Notes: generated by a model not told the origin, from the sequence alone. DNA of 17,352 nucleotides from an uncultured Pseudomonas sp. (GCA_946886875.1 CAMPJN010000033.1:1-17352), one strand, 5' to 3'. Positions 1 to 7,458 are shown, counted from the stretch's first letter. A program made the numbers and translations.

Positions 1-52
1 CGTCTCGTTCGGGACGAGAAGGTCGCAGGTTCGAATCCTGTCTCTCCGACCA
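1..52 (+). tRNA. tRNA-Pro(CGG), 3' part (5' part outside window)
   Basis: The window opens inside the anticodon arm. A 5-bp anticodon stem (TCTCG at 3-7, CGAGA at 15-19) encloses the loop TTCGGGA, which puts the anticodon CGG at 10-12, so this is a proline tRNA reading CCG. The T arm (GCAGG 25-29, loop TTCGAAT, CCTGT 37-41), the acceptor 3' strand CTCTCCG (42-48), discriminator A and an encoded CCA (50-52) follow. The 3' end is the integration target of the adjacent element, whose integrase starts 168 bp downstream. The tRNA end is intact, so integration rebuilt a functional gene. Confidence 0.93.
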
Positions 53-55
53 AAT
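26..55 (+). repeat. attL: tRNA 3' end repeat
   Basis: The end of the tRNA gene plus three bases (CCTGTCTCTCCGACCAAAT at 37-55, with CAGGTTC at 26-32 before it) recurs in degenerate form at 11886-11914. Blocks of 10 bp (37-46) and 8 bp (48-55) are identical, and base 47 is missing in the other copy. Crossover should lie within one of these blocks. P4-type integrases commonly use tRNA 3' ends. Confidence 0.8.
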
Positions 56-92
56 AGCTATTCATAACAGTCTCTGGCTGTTACTGAACCCA

Positions 93-128
93 CAAGAAAG
101 CCCGCCATGCGCGGGCTTTCTTGTTTTT
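93..128 (+). terminator. intrinsic terminator after tRNA-Pro (carried by the element)
   Basis: A perfect 13-bp stem (CAAGAAAGCCCGC at 93-105 with its complement at 111-123), a 5-nt loop and five T's (124-128) form a strong Rho-independent terminator. It ends transcription of the tRNA before the integrase. It lies inside the element, so the element brings a terminator along with the tRNA end it rebuilds. A similar GCCCGC/GCGGGC terminator beyond attR may be the original one. Confidence 0.88.
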
Positions 129-166
129 ATCTGTCTACCCTTGTCTATCCCTATACCTACCAACCG

Positions 167-187
167 TGTATCCCTGCGTGTATCCTT
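167..187 (+). repeat. direct TGTATCC repeats, probable integrase arm-type sites (left)
   Basis: Two tandem copies of TGTATCC (starts at 167 and 179, 12 bp apart) form TGTATCCCTGCGTGTATCC. The same 19-mer with one change lies at 11817-11835, 60-100 bp inside the other end. An inverted copy (GGATACA) lies at 208-214, overlapping the integrase leader. Placement near both ends and the spacing are typical of tyrosine recombinase arm sites. Binding close to the int start could also give autoregulation (inference). Confidence 0.65.
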
Positions 188-219
188 GAGGGCAGCTAGA
201 ACCAAGGGGATACAAACCC

Positions 220-1455
220 ATGAAACGCGCCCAGATCAAACGCCGTCCGCTTGCTGAGACCACCCTGCTCAACCTGGAGCCGGAGGCATCTGAATACCGC
301 GAATTAGACGGCCTTGGCCTGTATTTCAGAGTGAAGCCTGACGGCCAAAAGTCATGGCAGCTGCGCTACAAGAAGCCGGATGGCAAGTGGTCATGGCTCG
401 GACTGGGCGGCTATCCGCAAGTGAGCGGCGCACTGGCCCGCCAAAAAGCAGGCGAGCTTCGCGCCGATGCCGCCGCCGGCAAAAACCCGATCGCCAGCAA
501 GCAGGCGCGCAAGGCAGTCGAAGAAGCCGCGGCAAATAACAAGTTCGAGCCTCTGGCCAGGGAGTGGTTCGACGGTCGCCGAGCACGCTGGGAGCCTGGT
601 ACCGCAAAGAGAATAATCGGTGCCCTTGAACTGCATGTGTTCCCTGTATTCGGCAACCGTGCTTACAGCGAAATCCTGCCGCTGGAGTGGATGGACTTTC
701 TGCGCGATATGGAGAAGAAAGGCATCCTCGATCAGATGGCCAATGTGCGGCGCTACTGCAAAGAGATTTACGACCTGGCCAAGGTTACCGGCCGCGCACT
801 CTACAACCCGCTCGAGGGGCTGCATAAATTTCTCCAGACCAAGGAAGTGGAGAACTATGCACACGTCACTGCAACTGAGCTGCCCGCCCTGCTTCGCGCA
901 ATCAGTGCCTATCCGCATGCGCACGATATCCGCCTCGGCCTGCGCCTGCTTATGCTCACCGCGGTGAGGCCAAGCGAGCTCCGAGAAGCCCCCTGGTCAG
1001 AGTTCGACTTGGAGCAAGGCATCTGGACCATTCCAGCCGGACGCATGAAGAAACGCCGCGAGCATGTCGTTCCGCTGTCGAGCCAAGCTCTAGAAGTGCT
1101 GCAGGAGCTTAAAGGCCTGACCGGCGCCTATCCCCTACTCTTTCCTGGCAGGAATGATCGCACCAAGCCGCGCAGCAATATGGCGTTCAACATGGCATTG
1201 CGCCGGCTGGGCTATCAGGGTCAGCAGACCGGCCATGGCTTCCGCCACATCGCGTCGACCATTCTGCGCGAGAAAGGCTTCGCCAAGGACCATGTCGAAG
1301 CGCAGCTCTCCCATGCTGAAGAAGGGGTATCCGGGGTCTATAACAAAGCAATCTACTTGGAGCAGCGCCACGAGATGATGCAATGGTATGCCGATCACCT
1401 GGAGGCGCTTGCGCAGGGGAATGTAGTAAAAGGACGCTTTGCCAAGCAGGCATGA
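220..1455 (+). CDS. int: tyrosine recombinase, P4-type integrase
   Basis: This 411-aa site-specific recombinase should integrate and excise the element at tRNA-Pro. The N-terminus (about 1-95) is the arm-binding DUF4102 type, including a GLGGYP segment. A core-binding region follows (about 105-205), then the catalytic domain. The visible catalytic residues are Arg250 in TAVRPSEL, a lysine around 275 in RMKKRR, His339 and Arg342 in HGFRH, His365 in LSH and Tyr374 in VYNKA, so the enzyme appears complete. Length is normal for the family. The start has AAGGGG 10 bp upstream. It is the only rightward gene in the left part of the element and converges on the TerS operon. Confidence 0.96.
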   Translation: MKRAQIKRRPLAETTLLNLEPEASEYRELDGLGLYFRVKPDGQKSWQLRYKKPDGKWSWLGLGGYPQVSGALARQKAGELRADAAAGKNPIASKQARKAVEEAAANNKFEPLAREWFDGRRARWEPGTAKRIIGALELHVFPVFGNRAYSEILPLEWMDFLRDMEKKGILDQMANVRRYCKEIYDLAKVTGRALYNPLEGLHKFLQTKEVENYAHVTATELPALLRAISAYPHAHDIRLGLRLLMLTAVRPSELREAPWSEFDLEQGIWTIPAGRMKKRREHVVPLSSQALEVLQELKGLTGAYPLLFPGRNDRTKPRSNMAFNMALRRLGYQGQQTGHGFRHIASTILREKGFAKDHVEAQLSHAEEGVSGVYNKAIYLEQRHEMMQWYADHLEALAQGNVVKGRFAKQA

Positions 1456-1509
1456 CTCCCCCGCCTTTCCGGCTCCAGGGGTGTTTCATCCGTGACACCG
1501 TGACAACCC

Positions 1510-1536
1510 GCGCCATTGCTGGGCTGCGGCGTTTTT
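1510..1536 (+). terminator. weak terminator for int
   Basis: A short GCGCC/GGCGT stem (1510-1514 with 1528-1532, one G-T pair) is followed by TTTTT (1532-1536). It sits 54 bp after the int stop codon inside the left half of the nested repeat. The loop is long, so activity is uncertain. Confidence 0.45.
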
Positions 1537-1569
1537 CTATCCGCGACAGAGTGGGTCTGTGTCGCGGAT

Positions 1570-1601
1570 AAAAAAGTGCCAGAGGCCGCATGGTCTCTGG
1601 C
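1570..1601 (-). terminator. intrinsic terminator of the TerS operon
   Basis: Read leftward, GCCAGAGACC - ATGC - GGCCTCTGGC (1601-1578) forms a stem with one A-C mismatch. It is followed after two bases by six T's (A's at 1570-1575 on the given strand). It lies 22 bp after the stop of the 90-aa gene and is the expected end of the long leftward operon. Confidence 0.75.
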
Positions 1602-1623
1602 TTGTCACGGTGTCGCGGATGAA

Positions 1624-1896
1624 TCACATCACTCGACGCACCGACCGCCTGGTCTCTCGAACCAAGGTGACGCAGGTAAAGCCATATCCCTCCCTTTCAC
1701 GCACTCCGCTTAGAAGATCATCGCGGATTGCCGCGATACGGATTTCGCATGGCCGCTCTTGAACAGTGCCGCGGTAGTACGTCCACAGCTCATCGCTACG
1801 GGTGTGCCTCGATATACTGATCGGGCCAGACACCTCGTCGAGGTAGTGCTCGCCAACCCGGCGCGGGTCTTCAAACTCGGATTTGATTCTGATCAT
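1624..1896 (-). CDS. hypothetical protein, 90 aa, downstream of TerS
   Basis: I do not recognise this protein. It starts MIRIKSEFEDPRRVGEHYLD and has the look of a small soluble alpha/beta domain: an amphipathic start, then alternating short hydrophobic stretches (ELWTYYRG, CEIRIAAIRD, GYGFTCVTLV) and an Arg-rich end. The start at 1896 is chosen because AGGAG lies 10 bp upstream. The frame stays open to 1941 but without a comparable site. It is the last gene of the leftward operon, 101 bp after terS, and its stop codon touches the nested inverted repeat. Position next to TerS suggests a packaging or regulatory accessory role, which is inference only. Confidence 0.7.
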   Translation of the reverse strand: MIRIKSEFEDPRRVGEHYLDEVSGPISISRHTRSDELWTYYRGTVQERPCEIRIAAIRDDLLSGVREREGYGFTCVTLVRETRRSVRRVM

Positions 1897-1997
1897 GGTG
1901 GAGCTCTCCTGTGTGGGAGCCTCCAGCCTGCATGCGGTCAACTGACAAATCGAACCCTACAGGGGGTCGACCGCGAAATGCCTGGCCTCCGCAGGCC

Positions 1998-2600
1998 TCA
2001 CTCTTCTCCCATCAAACGCCGTAGCCGCTCTTCATACGGCTCATCGTGTTCCTGCTCATCGAGGTTATAGGCTTGACGCTCAAGGGCGATCAATGTCTTC
2101 AGCGTCTCGGCTAACTCCCGCATGATCTTGGTGCGATTCGGTAGCGCGATGATCTTGTGGTAGAGGTCGTTCAGCCGATCATTCCCGAAGTCATCCGGGT
2201 TGCGCATCATCTCGCCCAGCGACTCGGCCAGATCGCGATGGTCCGTCAGTTGCTCCAGCTCTTCCAGCAGTTTGTTGGTCAGGCTGCGCGATCGCCGGAT
2301 ATCGGTTCGGTGCGCCATGCGCACGCTGACTATCGCCTCAGCATTGGCTTCGACGATCTGTCGCTCGGTTTCCGCCGATTTGCTGGAAACCTCGCTGGAA
2401 ACCTCTCGTTTGGAAACCAGAGCTTCAGCCTTTGCCCTGATCTTCGCCTTGAGGTCGCGAGCCCACCCCTCGGCCTTGGCGCGCTTGTTGATAGCCGTGT
2501 GGGTGCAGCCATGTCGCACAGCGATCTCACGAACGGAAAGCAGGCCGGCGCGGTAGTCGCGCTCGATCGCCTCCCAGTCGAACGCCTGTTTACTGCCCAT
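1998..2600 (-). CDS. terS: phage terminase small subunit
   Basis: This 200-aa protein matches the podovirus-type small terminase pattern. The N-terminal HTH (about 8-45: FDWEAIERDYRAG, REIAVRHGCTHTAINKRAKAEGW) should bind the packaging site. A charged alpha-helical linker follows, then a C-terminal oligomerisation segment with LPNR...LKTLIALERQAYNLD (about 152-180). The family selects DNA for packaging by the large terminase, which is absent here. That would fit a satellite that redirects a helper phage's motor. The gene overlaps the preceding one by 11 bp and has GAGGAAG upstream of its ATG. Assignment to TerS is strong, and the helper relationship is inferred. Confidence 0.85.
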   Translation of the reverse strand: MGSKQAFDWEAIERDYRAGLLSVREIAVRHGCTHTAINKRAKAEGWARDLKAKIRAKAEALVSKREVSSEVSSKSAETERQIVEANAEAIVSVRMAHRTDIRRSRSLTNKLLEELEQLTDHRDLAESLGEMMRNPDDFGNDRLNDLYHKIIALPNRTKIMRELAETLKTLIALERQAYNLDEQEHDEPYEERLRRLMGEE

Positions 2601-2934
2601 CGGCTTGGGCTTCCTCGGCGGCAGCAGGTCGGCAGATACCCGCCGCCAGGGCTCTCAACGCCTCAAGCAACTGATCAGTTCGCGCACCGTCCAGTCCAAG
2701 TTGTCGACGCTCCAAGCTGATCAGCTCTCGCAGGGCAAACGACAGGTCACGAATGGCGGCTGCCCGCTGCGGCAACGCCAGCGTCTGCAGCAGTCGACCC
2801 TTCTGCCCTTCCGGCTCGGCGACCATATCCGCAGCCAGCTGGTCCATTAACGTGCGCACCAGCGCCAGGGCCTGCTGGACCTGCTCCCTGCTTGCTACAC
2901 CACATACCGGCTCACGATCTGCCATCTGGCCCAT
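2590..2934 (-). CDS. TerS C-terminal-domain-like protein, 114 aa
   Basis: This small helical protein contains ALPQR...IRDL...LRELISLERRQLGLD, which lines up position by position with ALPNR...MRELAETLKTLIALERQAYNLD in the adjacent terminase small subunit. It lacks the HTH part. It may be a partial TerS paralogue, a TerS partner, or the second half of a TerS split from the upstream 67-aa HTH gene. The ATG at 2934 overlaps the upstream TGA by one base (TGATG) and has GAGGG upstream. A GTG at 2937 is an alternative start. The 11-bp overlap with terS suggests coupled translation. The similarity is seen directly. The function is inferred. Confidence 0.75.
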   Translation of the reverse strand: MGQMADREPVCGVASREQVQQALALVRTLMDQLAADMVAEPEGQKGRLLQTLALPQRAAAIRDLSFALRELISLERRQLGLDGARTDQLLEALRALAAGICRPAAAEEAQADGQ

Positions 2935-3137
2935 CACTGCAGCCCTCGATCATTGAAGGTGGTCTTGCGCAGGCGAGGGTCAAGCGCTTCCGTCCATGAC
3001 CAACCGCGATAACGACGCTTACGAACTGTCTCCCACTTCACGCCGAGCTCACCGGCCCACTCGCGCGCAGTCTTCGTCACCTGCAATGTCAGCGACGTTT
3101 CCTTTGAGCAAAACGAAGTCTCTACCCTGCTGGCCAT
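2934..3137 (-). CDS. small phage HTH protein, 67 aa
   Basis: The protein has one HTH-like segment, KTAREWAGELGVKWETVRKR, followed by RGWSWTEALDP (about 21-53). This layout is known from small phage proteins in which the second part reads RL..GWS.EEAL. It probably binds DNA. AGGAG lies about 10 bp before the ATG. The gene starts 13 bp after the large ejection-type gene and is coupled to the next gene through TGATG. Together with the next gene it reproduces the domain order of a TerS (HTH, then C-terminal segment), but in a different frame. Confidence 0.75.
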   Translation of the reverse strand: MASRVETSFCSKETSLTLQVTKTAREWAGELGVKWETVRKRRYRGWSWTEALDPRLRKTTFNDRGLQ

Positions 3138-3150
3138 AATCCACGCACTC

Positions 3151-5457
3151 CTATTCCGGTTTCAGTTGGACGCGCCACTCACGGTCGCCAGTCTTGGCCA
3201 CTGCATAGGCATCAGAATTGAGTAAGCCGCGCAGAGCTTTGTTGGCGCCCGGCACACCCTTGTAAGTCGTGGCCAGCACCTGCTGCTCTCGTTGAGCCAG
3301 AACTATTGCGCTCTTGGCCGCGGCGCGAGTAGCACCGGTCTCCCGCGCCAGCTCGTCCGCATCAAGAGGGTAATCAGCGCGCATGCGCTCACGCACCGCA
3401 GGCAATATTGATCGCACTGTCGGGCGGGCCTCCCGCTCGGCAGATCCCTGGACGGCGCCAGCACCAGCACCGCGGGTTATCAGTAGCGGAGGCGGTACAA
3501 GAGATGCGGCCTGAGCAGCAGCACGCTGCGATGACGCCAACCCCGCCGGCCGAGTCAGCACGTCGGCCACCGCCTGATCGGATCGAGCGTGAAGGCTGTC
3601 GCGCAGGCCGCGGCCGGCCTTGTTGATCAGTTGCGAGAACAAGCCGCCGACCGGGGTACCAGCCAGGGCGCTTAACACCAGGTCACCGCCAACGCTGTCA
3701 GCATCCGCCATCTCGGCGGCCCGGCGCGCTGTCGCGCTGTTCCCAAGGCTACGGGCAGCCATGCCAGAGGCATGCACCTCGAAATCCAGCATCTCGCCCC
3801 AGCGCTGCCGGGCGGCATCGTCGGGCAGCATGGCCGCGACCTTGGCGCGCATCTCCTGGCTGCGCAAATACTTGGTCACGTCAGCCATTTTCGCCGGGTC
3901 GTTACCCATCTTATTGACGATCGCCGACACTGCGCCGATCCGATAGCCCTCCAGCTCAGAAGGGCCCAGCTTGCCCAGATTGGACGCCAACTCCTCGGCA
4001 CTGATATTGCGACTGAGAATGGTGCGGCCGCTCTCCACTGCGTCAATGAACTGGCTAGGTCCAGCCCAGGCAGCCCGGGCCTGTCGATAGGTCGGGCTGG
4101 CGGTGTCCATCATGTCGACCAGCCTGGTGCGAATACCTTTGACCACCCGCGCCTCGCTGAAGTCGCCAGCGCGCTCCAGAGTGCCCACCTTAGAATCGAG
4201 GGTCTTCTTGATGAAATCCAGGTCACCGGTGCTCGGCACACTCTGCCTGGTGAAGGTGCCGTCGTCCTTCAGGTCGATGAACTTGCCGTAGAAGTCCCGG
4301 CCTTCGTTCCCGGCGCGGCGGGCTGCTGCCCGATACGCTTCCTGCATGACAGGCCGCTTGAACAGGTCTTCGAGTTCGTGCGTCCAGGGCACCGGCTCCT
4401 GATATGCCTTGGCGTACAGCGGCTGGGCATCCTTGGCACGCTGCGCCATGGCCTCTTCCACGGCCTGATAGGCGCTGCGCTGACTGCCAGTGGCGCGGCC
4501 CAGGTCTTTAGCTGCCTGACTGAAGCTGTCGCGCTCGCTTTTTGTCAAATCCTGCAACGCATCGCTGATCCGCTGGGGTTGCCCCTGCTGCCGCTCCGTC
4601 AGCGCAGGGATGACCTGTGAGCGACCGGCACCTGGGGTCTGCGCAACGCGCTCGAGCAGGCCCTGGACATTCTCGCCGCCGGCATCGGCTGGCAGGGCCG
4701 CACCCGGGTGACGCTGCTGCAGTTCATCTGCTTGTCGGCGGAACTGCTCCACCGTCATACCGTCACGCTCCAAGGCGCGCTCCACCTGCTGCACCGCCGA
4801 GCGATCGGGCGAGCGCATGGCACCGAAAGCGGCCCGCCCTGCGCCGAGAGCTGCGGGCACACCGGCGCCAACGACAGCGCCGAGGGCTGCACCCTCAGCG
4901 GCAGCAGGCGCTCGCTCCAGCAGGTCGCCCTCGGCCGATCCCAAACCGTACAAGCCGCCATATCCCGCACCGAGGGCAGCACCCTCACCAACAGCCTGCT
5001 TGAGACTGGGGGCGGCCTGAGTGGCCAAGCTTTGTGACGTTGCACGCGACAGTGGCCCCGCAGCTGTGCGCCCCACCGACGGAAGCAGAGATGCGCCAGC
5101 GGTTGCCACCATGGGCAGAAGCCCGCCAGTGATACCGCCCGCGGCGCTGGCTGCTGGGTTCTGCTCCCTGGACTGGCGATCGAGCGCGCGCTCGCCCTCG
5201 ACGTTCAAGTCATAGCGTTCCCGCCAGGTGTCCGCATCATTGCCGGTACCAAGCAGAGGGTTGAGCGCTGCTGAAGCGGCACTGCTGATCTCGTCGGCAA
5301 ACCCGAAGGTCAAGCCGTCGTTGATCCCGCGCAGCAGCGAGCGGCCGGCACCGATTCCGGTTTCGCTCGGTGACTCCACGACCGGGGCACTCGCCCATGC
5401 CGATTGCTGTTCTCCGCTATCGCCACCGACAATCGGCGCATCCTTCCAACCGGCCAT
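3151..5457 (-). CDS. podovirus-type ejection (DNA injection) protein, 768 aa
   Basis: The N-terminus carries two WxxAPVV-like segments (GWKDAPIV, AWASAPVV) and then SLLRGINDGLTFGFADEIS and a following ...NPAASAAGGITGG region. These are features I associate with internal virion or ejection proteins of short-tailed phages. The middle (about 200-600) is largely charged helix with coiled-coil character. Ala/Gly-rich stretches could interact with membranes. Ejection proteins travel in the virion and form a channel for DNA across the cell envelope. GGAGG lies 8 bp before the ATG, which overlaps the upstream stop by one base (TAATG), so the two genes are coupled. No capsid or tail gene accompanies it, which is unusual. 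The family call is by pattern only. Confidence 0.72.
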   Translation of the reverse strand: MAGWKDAPIVGGDSGEQQSAWASAPVVESPSETGIGAGRSLLRGINDGLTFGFADEISSAASAALNPLLGTGNDADTWRERYDLNVEGERALDRQSREQNPAASAAGGITGGLLPMVATAGASLLPSVGRTAAGPLSRATSQSLATQAAPSLKQAVGEGAALGAGYGGLYGLGSAEGDLLERAPAAAEGAALGAVVGAGVPAALGAGRAAFGAMRSPDRSAVQQVERALERDGMTVEQFRRQADELQQRHPGAALPADAGGENVQGLLERVAQTPGAGRSQVIPALTERQQGQPQRISDALQDLTKSERDSFSQAAKDLGRATGSQRSAYQAVEEAMAQRAKDAQPLYAKAYQEPVPWTHELEDLFKRPVMQEAYRAAARRAGNEGRDFYGKFIDLKDDGTFTRQSVPSTGDLDFIKKTLDSKVGTLERAGDFSEARVVKGIRTRLVDMMDTASPTYRQARAAWAGPSQFIDAVESGRTILSRNISAEELASNLGKLGPSELEGYRIGAVSAIVNKMGNDPAKMADVTKYLRSQEMRAKVAAMLPDDAARQRWGEMLDFEVHASGMAARSLGNSATARRAAEMADADSVGGDLVLSALAGTPVGGLFSQLINKAGRGLRDSLHARSDQAVADVLTRPAGLASSQRAAAQAASLVPPPLLITRGAGAGAVQGSAEREARPTVRSILPAVRERMRADYPLDADELARETGATRAAAKSAIVLAQREQQVLATTYKGVPGANKALRGLLNSDAYAVAKTGDREWRVQLKPE

Positions 5458-7139
5458 TAGGCTTTCCTCCGAGTGGTGCCATCAGGCGCAATGAACAGCG
5501 CACCAGGCGGCAGCGCGTTGTAGTCACTATCGCCACTGATGCGTACCGGACTGGCGGGGCTCTCGCTAACAGTGCCGGCTTCATTACGCTGAGCGCCTTG
5601 CTGTGCAGATTGAACTCCCGGCACGCCACGCATTGCCCGCTCCTGCGATTGAGTCAGGGTGTCGCGCACCCGCTTCAGCTCCGCACGGAAAGTTTCGGGC
5701 TTCATCTTGGTAGAAAGCGCGCCAACCGCATCCAGCAGCTTTTTGCCCTCTGCATCGGATAACGCTCCCATGCCCTTGAGCGCCTGCACTTGCGGCAGAA
5801 AGGTCTGTGCTTTGAGCGTATCCAGCCGCGCCTCGAAATCGGCAGCCTCAGAGCCTGGCATGCTCGGAATGAGCGACATGGTGCCGACAGCTCGATCCAG
5901 CCCCTTATGCGCAAGTAATTGATCCGCGGAGTGGATAGCCTGCTCAAAAGCAGAAGCACTCCCCTCGGCCGCTTTCCTCCGATCAATCTGATCCTGTTCG
6001 GACTTGAGCTGCCCTTGCTGGAGCTTCTGATTAAGCAACGACTGCTGCAGCTGCTTATTTTCCAGATCGATTTGGCCGATGCCGCTTTGCGTCCGGCTAT
6101 CCAGATATGCCTTCGGGTCTTTGCGCATCAAATAATCGCGCTCAAGACGTGCTCGATCACCAGGCTGGAGTTGAGGGTCATCCAGCCCGGCCAAGATGCC
6201 GGCTAGTTGTTTCTCGCGCTGGTAGTCCTGCTCCCCGCCTCTGATCTGCTGAGTGAGCTGCTGCTGTTGCAATTGCTCGGTGATCAGTTGCTGGCTGCCG
6301 GCCGCGATGCCTTGCTGGGTTTGCGCCTTCAAAGCATCGGTCTGTGCCTGACGGTTTTCTTGCCTGCCGCGCACCATCTCGGCAATGCTCGGCGCCCGCG
6401 AGCTGTCGGCCACCACGGTTACACGCCCACCGCCCTCGCCAATTCCGCCACGGCGACTTTCCTTAACGGTATTGGCGCGAATGGCGTTAGCGCGCTCAAA
6501 GCGCTCCATAGCCATTTTGCTGTCGCCATCCTCGCCGACACTGAAGGTGCCGATACCATTGCCAATGCTGCCGATCCCGCCAGTTGGCATTGCCCCTGCT
6601 TGGGATACAGATCCTGGCGTAGCCGCCTCGTTGGTGAACTCAATCACCCCGTCCGCACCACGCCGTGCCGCGATTTCCCCGCCCTGTGCGCCAGCACCGA
6701 TGCCGGTTTTGACATACCCAGCGGCGGGAGCGTTGACTGCGGCCCTCTCAGTACTTGGTCGTTCGGCGTTTATGCCTTGCGCGAGTGGCTGCGCAATACC
6801 GCCCGCTATGCCTTTTTCACCACCAGCCACCCCACCCAGAAGGCCAGACTCTTGCGGGGCTGCCGCCGTTGCGGGCGCGTTCTGCGCTACGGGCTGGTCG
6901 ATGCCCTGAGGAATTGGGCGCAGCGGTGATGCTGGAGTTTGCTGCGCACGCAGCGCCTGCCGGGTTAAACCTTGAACGCCAAACGGATCGGGTATCGCGC
7001 TGACGCCTTCCCGCTTCTTTTGGGCTTGATTCAGGTCGCCGAGGATGCCACCGGCAAGGTATGGGTTCTGAACGGCCATCTGAGCGCTCCACAGGGTATT
7101 AACTCCCGCGGACGCTATGTCACTGGCTTGGAGCGTCAA
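5457..7139 (-). CDS. Gln-rich virion or ejection-type protein, about 540-580 aa
   Basis: This appears to be a companion of the downstream ejection protein. It has a Gly/Ala-rich N-terminal half, a Gln-rich coiled-coil region (about 250-380: TEQLQQQQLTQQIRGGEQD, then ENKQLQQSLLNQKLQQGQLK) and a C-terminal segment with QALKGMGALSDAEGKKLLDA, a pattern seen in phage structural proteins. The start is uncertain. The frame is open from 7199 and offers a TTG at 7139, no ATG until 7079 (with GGAG 7 bp upstream), and possibly a CTG at 7199 behind AAGAGAG. An ATG at 7203 is in another frame and ends after 27 codons. A frameshifted N-terminus is possible. It is the first gene of the late operon. Confidence 0.65.
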   Translation of the reverse strand: MTLQASDIASAGVNTLWSAQMAVQNPYLAGGILGDLNQAQKKREGVSAIPDPFGVQGLTRQALRAQQTPASPLRPIPQGIDQPVAQNAPATAAAPQESGLLGGVAGGEKGIAGGIAQPLAQGINAERPSTERAAVNAPAAGYVKTGIGAGAQGGEIAARRGADGVIEFTNEAATPGSVSQAGAMPTGGIGSIGNGIGTFSVGEDGDSKMAMERFERANAIRANTVKESRRGGIGEGGGRVTVVADSSRAPSIAEMVRGRQENRQAQTDALKAQTQQGIAAGSQQLITEQLQQQQLTQQIRGGEQDYQREKQLAGILAGLDDPQLQPGDRARLERDYLMRKDPKAYLDSRTQSGIGQIDLENKQLQQSLLNQKLQQGQLKSEQDQIDRRKAAEGSASAFEQAIHSADQLLAHKGLDRAVGTMSLIPSMPGSEAADFEARLDTLKAQTFLPQVQALKGMGALSDAEGKKLLDAVGALSTKMKPETFRAELKRVRDTLTQSQERAMRGVPGVQSAQQGAQRNEAGTVSESPASPVRISGDSDYNALPPGALFIAPDGTTRRKA

Positions 7140-7302
7140 GCCCTGAGGAACGCCGCCACCCAGACAACCAACCGTCCCCGAAACAAGGCATTTGCTCAGT
7201 CATAGGCTCTCTTCTTGGCGATCAATGGCGCTGATCGAGAAGTGATGAAAAGGGGCGCCCGCACTTCGTGAGCTTGTTTCACAGGCTGTAGACGGGTAGA
7301 TG

Positions 7303-7319
7303 ACCAGGCTGCGCCTGGT
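7303..7319. repeat. perfect 7-bp hairpin beside the AT-rich stretch
   Basis: ACCAGGC (7303-7309), TGC, GCCTGGT (7313-7319). It lies directly beside TATATATAAAAA, with no T tract in a position that would make it a terminator for the winged-helix gene. It may be an origin element or a 5' stem-loop of the late operon mRNA. Confidence 0.7.
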
Positions 7320-7458
7320 ATATATAAAAAGGACTTCGAAAATCGAAGTAAGTAACCCCCTCTGGTCAGTTCGATTTACGAACCGATGGGCATGTTTTTC
7401 ATGGTCCCCTAGGTCCCCATCGCTTCGATTTTCGAATCGACTCGGTTCGATTTTCGAA
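7303..7458. other. candidate replication origin or operator: hairpin, AT-rich stretch and four dyads
   Basis: Four copies of a TTCGA-N3-TCGAA dyad lie at 7333-7349 (perfect 7-bp arms, ACTTCGA AAA TCGAAGT), 7369-7383 (5-bp arms), 7424-7436 and 7446-7458. The last two are 22 bp apart and lie inside the coding end of the winged-helix gene. Beside them are a perfect hairpin (ACCAGGC TGC GCCTGGT, 7303-7319) and the AT-rich TATATATAAAAA (7319-7330). Iterons plus a melting region next to a DNA-binding protein gene resemble a plasmid or phage origin. The same sites could be operators of the late operon: read leftward, TATATA (7326-7321) could serve as a -10 element downstream of the first dyad. Confidence 0.6.

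Larger units (their letters stand above)
1485..1623. repeat. nested inverted repeat between int and the TerS operon
   Basis: Two inverted copies of a unit of about 65 bp face each other around position 1554. The outer arms (1485-1506 and 1602-1623) are complementary at 21 of 22 positions. The inner arms (TATCCGCGAC at 1538-1547, its complement at 1561-1570) are perfect and are extended by T and A runs outside and ACAGA/TCTGT inside. The motif ATCCGYGACA thus occurs four times, with exactly 51 bp between outer and inner copies on each side. A hairpin lies in each unit. The dyad abuts the stop codon of the 90-aa gene. It may be a bidirectional terminator, a protein-binding site or a packaging site. 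Confidence 0.85.

Noticed and set aside
1485..1623. Integron attC or REP-type reading of the nested inverted repeat
   Set aside because: There are no attC core sites and no integron integrase. The motif does not recur elsewhere in the window as REP elements usually would.
3772..4620. 282-codon rightward ORF antisense to the large ejection-type gene
   Set aside because: It is a shadow of a GC-rich gene with no ribosome site. The opposite strand has a coherent protein with a good SD.
6207..6929. 240-codon rightward ORF antisense to the Gln-rich gene
   Set aside because: It is a shadow frame with a Leu/Ala-rich composition arising from Gln/Ala codons on the other strand.
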